DNA of 7,446 nt from assembly GCA_029881175.1 (NCBI GenBank), contig JAOUNC010000135.1, forward strand, positions 1 to 7,446, given 5' to 3'. The position numbers and the translations under genes are program-made. The notes beneath the pieces are model-generated. The model was not told the origin of the DNA. It searched no databases and worked only from the letters and a program-made list of their open reading frames with translations. Each line of letters begins with the position of its first letter. Position 1 is the first letter of the stretch. Origin of the DNA: Nitrospirota bacterium. Its GTDB lineage: Bacteria > Nitrospirota > Nitrospiria > Nitrospirales > UBA8639. Below, piece by piece: positions 1-4,901 of this stretch.

Positions 1-59
1 TTCCTGATGTTTTGCGCCCTTATATGAATGGATTGGACCAGATTACTCCAGGGAAGTAA
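1..59 (+). CDS. serS: Seryl-tRNA synthetase, C-terminal end only (5' part outside the window)
   Basis: Reading from base 3, the window opens in frame with PDVLRPYMNGLDQITPGK and a TAA stop at 57-59. The string VLRPYMNGL is the characteristic C-terminal tail of bacterial seryl-tRNA synthetase, where the catalytic class II domain ends with a [E/D]VLRPYM-G-L segment. The enzyme charges tRNA-Ser with serine in the cytoplasm. Only 18 residues are visible, so neither the catalytic motifs nor the N-terminal coiled-coil arm can be checked. The assignment is strengthened by a tRNA-Ser gene about 1 kb downstream on the same strand. The AAGGA Shine-Dalgarno of the next gene overlaps this stop codon. Other proteins could in principle share so short a tail, but the match is specific. 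Confidence 0.85.
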   Translation, partial: PDVLRPYMNGLDQITPGK

Positions 60-62
60 GGA
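58..62 (+). promoter_or_regulatory. Ribosome binding site of the homing endonuclease gene, overlapping the serS stop
   Basis: AAGGA lies 6 bases before the ATG at 69 and uses the last two bases of the serS TAA stop. This supports the chosen start and means ribosomes finishing serS terminate directly on the initiation region of the next gene, an arrangement that favours translational coupling. There is no room between the two genes for a separate promoter, unless one lies inside serS. Confidence 0.6.
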
Positions 63-68
63 CTCCTC

Positions 69-1088
69 ATGCCAAGAATTGTTTTTGCCAAAGGGGAGCA
101 GGGTCAGTTTCTCACTGAAATTAAACAAAGCATGAATACAAGAACAGAAAACCTTGCCTTAGACTGTGGAGTCCACCCACGGACGATCCGCGATTGGCAA
201 CGAGAGAAGTACCTCATCAGTCAAGAAGCTGTAACCTCATTACAGAATATTTCAGGAATTCTTTGCCCAAAGATCTTGGAAATTCTTCCAGACTATTGGA
301 GCACAAGGAAAGCCGGCCAAGTAGGAGCCAGGGGAAGGTTAACGCGTTATGGGAATCCCGGTACTGCCGATGGCAGACGCCGTGGTGGCTTTATCGCCTA
401 CAAAAAGATGAAACAATCAGGATTGGCCACTGGATTTAAATTTCGTAGGAACTTTGTGAAACCTGAGACTTCAACTCTGTTAGCAGAATTTCTAGGGATA
501 ATGTTAGGAGACGGCAACATAGGCCCCTATCAGATTTCCATTTCCCTTAACGCGACCACCGATGCAGACTATGTCGACTTTGTCGTGGATGTCATCATCC
601 GGTTATTCGGGCTCATCCCCTCCCAAACAACTCGAAAGAATGCTTGTCACATTGTTGTCTCCAGCATAGGGCTTATCGAGTTTTTATGTCAGAAAGGGCT
701 TGTCCGAGGTAACAAGGTCACGCACCAAGTTACTCTCCCATCCTGGATTCTCCAATATCCTGATTTTGTAAAAGCCAGTTTGCGAGGGTTGATGGATACT
801 GACGGCTCCATTTATGGTGTTAAACACACCATTGCTGAGACCAAATATACGCATGCCTGTTTATGTTTCAGGAATTATTCCAAGCCCCTTCTAGATGCCG
901 TTTACCACAATATGATAAACCTCGGGTATCATCCAAAGATGGGTCACAACCGTCTCTACCTTTACAGGCAAAAGGAAATTAATAGATACTTTGAAGACAT
1001 TGGCTCACATAATCCGAAACATCTCAAGCGTTACAAAGCTATCACTGATTCACAGCACATCACTTCTATGAATTCCGCCATTAATTAG
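69..1088 (+). CDS. Free-standing LAGLIDADG homing endonuclease with N-terminal helix-turn-helix
   Basis: This 339-aa protein has two LAGLIDADG motifs, the form in which one chain makes both halves of the active site. The first is LLAEFLGIMLGDGNIG (residues 137-152, acidic residue D148). The second is KASLRGLMDTDGSIYG (235-250, acidic residue D245). Both metal-binding aspartates are present and the frame is intact, so the enzyme may be active as a sequence-specific double-strand nuclease. Residues 26-47 (TENLALDCGVHPRTIRDWQREK) look like a helix-turn-helix. Residues 79-118 are basic and glycine-rich, with RYGNPGTADGRRRGG, a linker I associate with stand-alone LAGLIDADG proteins. It is neither an intein nor inside a split gene: serS ends normally before it and the tRNA after it is complete. 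It starts 9 bases after serS, and its TAG stop uses the first base of tRNA-Ser. A domesticated regulatory role, as in WhiA-like proteins, is possible but less likely with both aspartates kept. Confidence 0.9.
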   Translation: MPRIVFAKGEQGQFLTEIKQSMNTRTENLALDCGVHPRTIRDWQREKYLISQEAVTSLQNISGILCPKILEILPDYWSTRKAGQVGARGRLTRYGNPGTADGRRRGGFIAYKKMKQSGLATGFKFRRNFVKPETSTLLAEFLGIMLGDGNIGPYQISISLNATTDADYVDFVVDVIIRLFGLIPSQTTRKNACHIVVSSIGLIEFLCQKGLVRGNKVTHQVTLPSWILQYPDFVKASLRGLMDTDGSIYGVKHTIAETKYTHACLCFRNYSKPLLDAVYHNMINLGYHPKMGHNRLYLYRQKEINRYFEDIGSHNPKHLKRYKAITDSQHITSMNSAIN

Positions 1089-1175
1089 GAGGGGTAGGAA
1101 AGCGGTTTAATCCTCCGGTCTTGAAAACCGGCGTGGTGCAAGCCACCGTGGGTTCGAATCCCACCCCCTCCGCCA
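1088..1175 (+). tRNA. tRNA-Ser (anticodon UGA), CCA encoded
   Basis: An 88-nt class II tRNA folds completely. The acceptor stem pairs GGAGGGG (1088-1094) with CCCCTCC (1165-1171), followed by discriminator G1172 and a genome-encoded CCA (1173-1175). The D arm has a 3-bp stem GGA/TCC and the invariant GG in its loop. The anticodon stem CCGGT/ACCGG (1115-1119, 1127-1131) encloses CTTGAAA, giving anticodon TGA (1122-1124), which reads UCA and related serine codons. The long variable arm pairs GTGGT with GCCAC across a GCAA loop. The T arm is GTGGG-TTCGAAT-CCCAC. The long variable arm and G73 are serine identity features. An 8-bp acceptor stem and a TCA anticodon, expected for tRNA-Sec, are absent. 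The first base is also the last base of the upstream gene's stop codon. No terminator follows directly. Confidence 0.97.
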
Positions 1176-1219
1176 CCCTGTCTACAGCAAAATGATCCTT
1201 CCTCCGTATTGTAGAATTG

Positions 1220-1257
1220 CTCCAGAATCTTTGCTCGCCTAAACTTTAGGCTGGAGG
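1220..1257 (+). promoter_or_regulatory. Possible Shine-Dalgarno-sequestering hairpin in the leader of the DUF2007 gene
   Basis: A perfect 15-base palindrome, GCCTAAA-C-TTTAGGC (1237-1251), sits one base before the GGAGG Shine-Dalgarno (1253-1257). As RNA it can form a 6-bp hairpin with a 3-base loop. CTCCAG (1220-1225) is also an exact complement of CTGGAG (1251-1256), which contains most of the Shine-Dalgarno, and would form an outer stem around the palindrome's core. A second complement of GGAGG, CCTCC, lies at 1201-1205. The palindrome could equally be a protein operator. No convincing -35/-10 pair was seen between the tRNA and this gene. Confidence 0.3.
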
Positions 1258-1264
1258 TCTCATT

Positions 1265-1600
1265 ATGAAAAAGCTCTATGTTTCCCAGAGCCTGATTGAT
1301 GTGGAATCTCGGAAGGAACTGCTGGATCAGGCGGATATTCCCTGTATGATTAAAAATCAACGATCGGCGATGCTTGGCGGGGAAGTGCCCTTTGTCGAAG
1401 TCTTTCCGGAATTGTGGGTGCTTCAGGATACAGATCTTGAACGGGGTCAAATATTACTGAAAGACTGGGAAAACGCCAAACCTCTCGAAACTACTGCATG
1501 GACTTGTGCCCATTGCGGTGAGATGCATCAAAAAGAATTTACGAGCTGCTGGAAATGCAATCAAGAACGACATGGAAAGGCTAGCGGAGAATACGCATAG
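1265..1600 (+). CDS. DUF2007-type small protein with C-terminal zinc ribbon
   Basis: A 111-aa cytoplasmic protein. Residues 1-67 match the DUF2007 (putative signal-transducing protein) pattern: a beta strand (KKLYVS), a helix (DVESRKELLDQADI), then a Gly-containing loop and a PELWVLQDTDLERGQILLKD segment, like the ferredoxin-like fold of that family. Residues 79-98 form a CX2C-X10-CX2C zinc ribbon (C81, C84, C95, C98) preceded by Trp79, with RanBP2-type finger spacing. This tail recurs on DUF2007 proteins. The biochemical function is unknown; metal binding and a partner-binding role are inferred. The start is set by GGAGG at 1253-1257, 7 bases before the ATG. A membrane-protein gene follows 26 bases later on the same strand, so the two may be cotranscribed, possibly together with the upstream tRNA. 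Confidence 0.85.
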   Translation: MKKLYVSQSLIDVESRKELLDQADIPCMIKNQRSAMLGGEVPFVEVFPELWVLQDTDLERGQILLKDWENAKPLETTAWTCAHCGEMHQKEFTSCWKCNQERHGKASGEYA

Positions 1601-1626
1601 AGCCCCATCTTTATAAGGTCATCCCC

Positions 1627-2754
1627 ATGCTCTCCATCACCTGCTTTGGCATTCTTCTGACCCTGATTCTTTGTTTGCCTATCTTGGGGCTATTCTTAGC
1701 AGGTTATTCACTTCCAACACATCTGACCATTTTCTCAATTCCGACCGAACCCGGAGAGGCATCGATTTCCTGGCTGACGGTTGGACTCCTGGCCGTATTG
1801 ATTACCATTGTGCTGACTCCTCCCATCTGGCGTTTTGTTCACTGCCCTAGCACCAACAAAAGACAATCCATCGGGCACGTTAGATTTCCATGGTGGGGGT
1901 GGATCGCTATTTTCTGGGTGGCTGGTTCATGGTTGCTGGCTTGGGCCCGGTTTCCCTGGTTTGAGCCCTGGCAACCTCATACCTTTCCTCTGCTCTGGTT
2001 CGGCTATATTTTCACAATGAATGTACTCACCTTTCAACGATCCGGCCATTGCTTTCTATTCGATCACCCACGATTGTTGGGCCACCTGTTTCTGCTCAGC
2101 GCAGGATTTTGGTGGACGTTTGAATATCTCAACCAATTTGTGAAGAATTGGCATTACGTTAATCTACCCGAAACTTCAGACTTCGAGTATATTCTCCATA
2201 CCTCCATTGCCTTCTCCACTGTCCTCCCTGCCGTCCTCAGTACCTATGAATGGCTGGGCACGTTTCCCCGGCTTACACGACCTTTTGAACATTGGCATGT
2301 ACTCTCTTGGATGAACGATCAATCAACTGGCTGGCTATTTTTCAGTTTGGGCTGCATCGGGCTCGGGATGATAGGAATTTGGCCAACCATTCTCTTCCCC
2401 CTTCTTTGGCTTTGCCCGTTGTGCCTGGTTCTGGGAATTCAATTCATTCAAAAGAAAAGGACGTGTGTCCATGAGTTGGCTCAGGGAGATTGGCGTCCCG
2501 TCATTATTTCTGCCCTGGCTTCATTGGTCTGTGGGTTTTGGTGGGAATTATGGAATGGCTACAGCTTGGTCCATTGGGAATACACCATTCCCTATGTCCA
2601 TGCCTTGAAAATATTTGAAATGCCAGTTTTAGGGTACGCGGGCTACCTACCCTTTGGGATATTGTGCTTAGCGGTTACGGAAGAGGTGTTGGAATATCGA
2701 AGGAATCACCCATCGACAACGGCATCCCAAATAAGGCGACATAATGAGCTGTAA
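1627..2754 (+). CDS. Polytopic, tryptophan-rich membrane protein with two similar halves (function unknown)
   Basis: A 375-aa protein with about nine to ten hydrophobic segments (roughly 5-27, 49-66, 89-107, 120-136, 150-166, 190-207, 236-252, 254-272, 291-308, 330-350), placing it in the inner membrane. It is very rich in Trp. The motif GFWWELWNGYSLVHWEY (303-319) followed by IFEMPVLGYAGYLPFG (329-344) recalls a conserved hypothetical bacterial membrane family, but I know no assigned function. An earlier segment, GFWWTFEYLNQFVKNWHY (160-177), aligns with it, and FPLLW occurs ahead of both (120-124 and 257-261), suggesting an internal duplication. AAGG at 1615-1618, 8 bases before the ATG, is a modest ribosome binding site. 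The last 26 residues (about 350-375) are charged and hydrophilic and are encoded opposite the end of a convergent gene, so they may be a recent extension. Confidence 0.8.
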   Translation: MLSITCFGILLTLILCLPILGLFLAGYSLPTHLTIFSIPTEPGEASISWLTVGLLAVLITIVLTPPIWRFVHCPSTNKRQSIGHVRFPWWGWIAIFWVAGSWLLAWARFPWFEPWQPHTFPLLWFGYIFTMNVLTFQRSGHCFLFDHPRLLGHLFLLSAGFWWTFEYLNQFVKNWHYVNLPETSDFEYILHTSIAFSTVLPAVLSTYEWLGTFPRLTRPFEHWHVLSWMNDQSTGWLFFSLGCIGLGMIGIWPTILFPLLWLCPLCLVLGIQFIQKKRTCVHELAQGDWRPVIISALASLVCGFWWELWNGYSLVHWEYTIPYVHALKIFEMPVLGYAGYLPFGILCLAVTEEVLEYRRNHPSTTASQIRRHNEL

Positions 2755-3082
2755 AGCTCACTCGTTTCGTGGCATCACCAGCAACATCAAATTGTTCGGA
2801 AATCAAAAATGGTACCCACGTGTTGCTATGAATGCTCACCTGTGGGTACGCCGTTTTCTCGGACGTTGGTGTAACGAGGGTATACGGAGCTTGGACATTG
2901 TCTAGGGCCTGCTGAATATGTTCTTGCCCAGGTTCAAGCTTCACATAGAAGGGCTGACTGGACATCATCACATGCGCATACCAGAACGCCGCGTTTTCTA
3001 AACAGGCCGACTGACTTAAGGCATTGGAGCCATATCCCAAAACAATGAAAAGTACGATGATTCCAATATTCCGCCACATCAC
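2675..3082 (-). CDS. Small exported protein of unknown function
   Basis: A 135-aa protein with a clear Sec-type signal peptide: a short basic start (MMWRN), a hydrophobic core IGIIVLFIVLGYG (6-18) and likely cleavage near ALS-Q (after 23) or QSA-C (after 26). Cys27 follows QSA, which is not a canonical lipobox, so lipoprotein status is doubtful. The mature part is predicted mostly beta by eye and has no motif I recognise. Translation can start at GTG (3080-3082) or the next codon ATG (3077-3079). An AGGAAGG Shine-Dalgarno (3089-3095 on this strand) lies 6 or 9 bases away respectively. It lies 124 bases downstream of the pseudouridine synthase gene on the same strand. Its final 80 bases overlap the end of the convergent membrane-protein gene. 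The good signal peptide and ribosome binding site argue that it is real. Confidence 0.65.
   Translation of the reverse strand: MMWRNIGIIVLFIVLGYGSNALSQSACLENAAFWYAHVMMSSQPFYVKLEPGQEHIQQALDNVQAPYTLVTPTSEKTAYPQVSIHSNTWVPFLISEQFDVAGDATKRVSFTAHYVALFGMPLSMGDSFDIPTPLP
2745..2760. terminator. Short perfect hairpin around the membrane-protein stop codon (weak terminator candidate)
   Basis: TGAGCT (2745-2750) and AGCTCA (2755-2760) pair over 6 bp around a GTAA loop, which fits the stable GNRA tetraloop class. The stop codon TAA (2752-2754) lies in that loop. On the + strand it is followed by CTCGTTTCG, which is only weakly T-rich, so an intrinsic terminator is uncertain. It also lies inside the coding region of the convergent gene. 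Confidence 0.25.
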
Positions 3083-3206
3083 GACAGACCTTCCTGCTTA
3101 TGAGAATCAAACAAACACCCTAGCCGCATTCAGCACTTTCATATCCCATAACGGTCAAAAAGGAAAAAACTTAATGGGATGGTGGGTGCGTGTGTGGAAA
3201 CTTCTC

Positions 3207-4163
3207 TCATGCAATATGACGCGACGTCATTTCTTGTAAAGCCTGAAAGACCATCACAAAATCGGCTTGAGGTTCAGAAGTATATTCTTGGTAGGTGGGG
3301 AAGACAGGATGCTGAAACCCTAGCCTTCTGGCATGCAACATCATCCTTGAGATGCTCGTCTCCGATATATGACAAGCCTTCTGCGCACCATAGATCCGAT
3401 CTCCCATAATAGGACAGCCAAGCGAAGCCATATGGACTCGAAGCTGATGTTGTCGTCCGGTACGCGGGGTCAACTCCACATGAGAAGCCATATCACCAAA
3501 TTTGTGGAGGACCTTGAAAACGGTGACCGCTGTTTGAGGCTGAGCAGTATGGCTAGAAACCTTCTTCCCATCACGCACATCCCGCCCAATGGCTAGATCA
3601 ATGACTCCTTGCTCATCTCCTGGCTTACCATAAATAAGAGCTTCATAGCTTCGGGTAACCGTCTGTTGCTCAAATTGAGAGCAGAGTGACCGATGAGCCT
3701 GATCGGTTTTGGCCACCACCATAACCCCAGACGTGTCTTTATCAAGCCGATGAACCAGGCCTGGAAAATGCTTAGCAGCATGAGGGCTGTGGGTTTTCTC
3801 ACTAGCCTGAAGATGCGCCAGCAGCCCATTCAGCAATGTTCCCTTCCAATTTCCTGAAGTGGGATGCACCACCACTCCAGAAGGCTTATTGACCACGAGT
3901 AACGCCTCATCTTCATAAAGAACTACAAGCGGAACGACTTCATCATTCACCATCAATGGTCCAGGCTCTGGCGCATCCATCGTAATTCGGTCACCGGGTT
4001 GAATTTTTTGACTCGGTTTCACCACCTGTTCATTAACGCGAATACGACCGGAGACGATTAATCGTTGTAACCGGGAACGTGAAATCCCTCGCTCATGACT
4101 GACCAAAAAAGCATCCAGTCGCTTTATCCTTTCTCCTGCCATCACAGTAAATTCAGTAATCAT
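3207..4163 (-). CDS. rluD: RluD-type 23S rRNA pseudouridine synthase
   Basis: A 318-aa enzyme of the RluA/RluC/RluD family that isomerises uridine to pseudouridine in 23S rRNA; RluD acts on the helix 69 loop and supports 50S maturation. An S4 RNA-binding domain spans about residues 13-62 (RLDAFLVSH, SRSRLQRLIVSGRIRVN). The catalytic domain follows: VVNKPSGVVVHP (90-101), then HRLDKDTSGVMVVAKT (138-153) with the catalytic aspartate D141, YEAL, and TGRQHQLRVHMA further on. Length and domain order are normal for the family. The HRLDKDTSG-VMVVAKT form resembles RluD more than RluC, but the exact target uridines cannot be read from sequence alone. AAGGA lies 6 bases before the ATG and supports this start. 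A small exported protein lies downstream on the same strand. The upstream flank is a long non-coding gap, where the promoter is expected. Confidence 0.93.
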   Translation of the reverse strand: MITEFTVMAGERIKRLDAFLVSHERGISRSRLQRLIVSGRIRVNEQVVKPSQKIQPGDRITMDAPEPGPLMVNDEVVPLVVLYEDEALLVVNKPSGVVVHPTSGNWKGTLLNGLLAHLQASEKTHSPHAAKHFPGLVHRLDKDTSGVMVVAKTDQAHRSLCSQFEQQTVTRSYEALIYGKPGDEQGVIDLAIGRDVRDGKKVSSHTAQPQTAVTVFKVLHKFGDMASHVELTPRTGRQHQLRVHMASLGCPIMGDRIYGAQKACHISETSISRMMLHARRLGFQHPVFPTYQEYTSEPQADFVMVFQALQEMTSRHIA

Positions 4164-4334
4164 GAAGGTTCCTTCTTCCTATGTCGGGCCCCCAAGCAAG
4201 CAGAGACATCTCCACACCTTATTCCAAATGGATCCTTGTGCACGGTGCTCAAAAACTATGCGTCATCCCTTTAGGTAAATTGATCACGCTCAAGAAGAGT
4301 CGACAATCGGAAAAAGGAGGTAGAAAACCGAAAA
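4164..4334. other. Intergenic region upstream of rluD (-) and of a short + ORF
   Basis: Part of the 376-base gap between divergent genes; the remainder is occupied by the uncertain ORF at 4335-4496 and a 43-base spacer. It should carry the rluD promoter, but I could not find a convincing -35/-10 pair on either strand. It contains a consensus-like AAAAAGGAGG (4311-4320), which sits 14 bases before the ATG at 4335, too far for an ideal Shine-Dalgarno. No RNA gene or repeat was recognised. Confidence 0.4.
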
Positions 4335-4496
4335 ATGATTGGTGAGAGACTTGATGGCCAATTAAGAAGCTACGGGTCCCATCAAATTATGTATGATTCT
4401 TATCGAATAGCTCCCCATCAAAGAACGTTCTTGTATTTTGATCAACGCGACTCACAAGAATTTAGTCCAATCACCGACAATGGAGATATCAATTAA
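4335..4496 (+). CDS. Possible 53-aa small protein (uncertain)
   Basis: An ORF of 53 codons starts at ATG 4335 with MIGERLDGQLRS and ends with a TAA at 4494-4496. Its product is hydrophilic, rich in Tyr, Gln, Asp and Arg, with no membrane segment, signal or motif I recognise. The frame is open without a start codon back to 4284. A strong GGAGG (4316-4320) lies upstream, but at 14 bases the spacing is poor. It is 43 bases before, and on the same strand as, the next small protein gene, so the two could form one unit. It could equally be a chance ORF in an untranslated leader or the remnant of a larger gene. Confidence 0.3.
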   Translation: MIGERLDGQLRSYGSHQIMYDSYRIAPHQRTFLYFDQRDSQEFSPITDNGDIN

Positions 4497-4539
4497 AAAA
4501 TGGCCACCGACAGGTCGTCACTAGGAAGGAGCAAGCACC

Positions 4540-4797
4540 ATGGCATTAGGAGGCATCGACACACAGCAATCACCACCAGCGTTTTCATTGCTCACACAAG
4601 TCCGAAAACCAGAAACAGCTGTACGCCCCAACGAGGATACTGCTGACAGGACCAAAGGGCCTGAGCAAAGGGGAGTCGCCTCTCCAATACAAGATCAGGT
4701 CACCTTGTCAAAAGAGGCCCAGAACTTTTCTGACTCAAATTCACAGTCTCAAAGAAACAATACATTCCAGCAATCCACGTCCCCCTTTGACAATTAA
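4540..4797 (+). CDS. Small, probably disordered hypothetical protein
   Basis: An 85-aa hydrophilic protein rich in Gln, Ser, Pro, Thr and Asn with almost no hydrophobic core, hence probably largely unstructured. Residues around 62-71 (QDQVTLSKEAQ) form the only patch that looks conserved: a VxLSxEA segment of this kind is common in short bacterial proteins of unknown role and also resembles the tail segment of some FlgM-like proteins. I do not assign a function from it. The start is well supported: AGGAAGGAG at 4523-4531 lies 8 bases before the ATG. The gene stands alone, converging on the J-domain gene 104 bases away, with two hairpins in between. Confidence 0.6.
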   Translation: MALGGIDTQQSPPAFSLLTQVRKPETAVRPNEDTADRTKGPEQRGVASPIQDQVTLSKEAQNFSDSNSQSQRNNTFQQSTSPFDN

Positions 4798-4801
4798 CTT
4801 G

Positions 4802-4832
4802 GAGGAGACGCCACCAGAGGGGGCATCTCCTC
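4802..4832. terminator. Strong hairpin between convergent genes (possible bidirectional terminator)
   Basis: GAGGAGACGCC (4802-4812) pairs with GGCATCTCCTC (4822-4832) over 11 positions with a single C-A mismatch and a 9-base loop. It begins 4 bases after the stop codon of the 4540-4797 gene and lies downstream of the J-domain gene on the other strand. Neither side carries a clear T-run, so it may act as an RNA 3'-end stabiliser or a factor-assisted stop rather than a classical intrinsic terminator. Confidence 0.5.
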
Positions 4833-4841
4833 AATCAAACG

Positions 4842-4859
4842 AGCGTTCATATAAACGCT
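4842..4859. terminator. Second, smaller hairpin in the same convergent spacer
   Basis: AGCGTT (4842-4847) pairs perfectly with AACGCT (4854-4859) around the loop CATATA. It is ten bases from the larger hairpin and lies in the shared 3' region of two convergent genes. No T-run follows on either strand. It probably works together with its neighbour, but this is inference. Confidence 0.3.
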
Positions 4860-4901
4860 TCAGCTTCCACACCGTCTTCCTCGCCTCACGATTCCAACTC
4901 A

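Noticed and set aside
69..1088. Homing endonuclease as part of an intron or intein
   Set aside because: No gene is split around it: serS ends with its normal tail and stop, the tRNA folds completely, and the ORF has its own start and stop with no intein splice motifs.
1088..1175. tRNA-Sec, or a tRNA attachment site of an integrated element
   Set aside because: The anticodon is TGA, not TCA, and the acceptor stem is 7 bp. No integrase gene or duplicated tRNA 3' end is seen in the window.
1181..1217. Promoter for the DUF2007 gene (TAGAAT with upstream TCTACA)
   Set aside because: The spacing between the two hexamers is 25 bases, far from the usual 16-18, and the upstream match is poor.
1085..1450. 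121-aa ORF on the - strand ending in GGGGIRTHGGLHHAG-like sequence
   Set aside because: Its C-terminal part is the antisense of the tRNA-Ser gene, a well-known source of spurious annotations, and the rest opposes the DUF2007 gene.
3024..3409. Several + strand ORFs opposite the exported protein and rluD
   Set aside because: They lie antisense to better-supported genes, lack ribosome binding sites and show no protein-like pattern.
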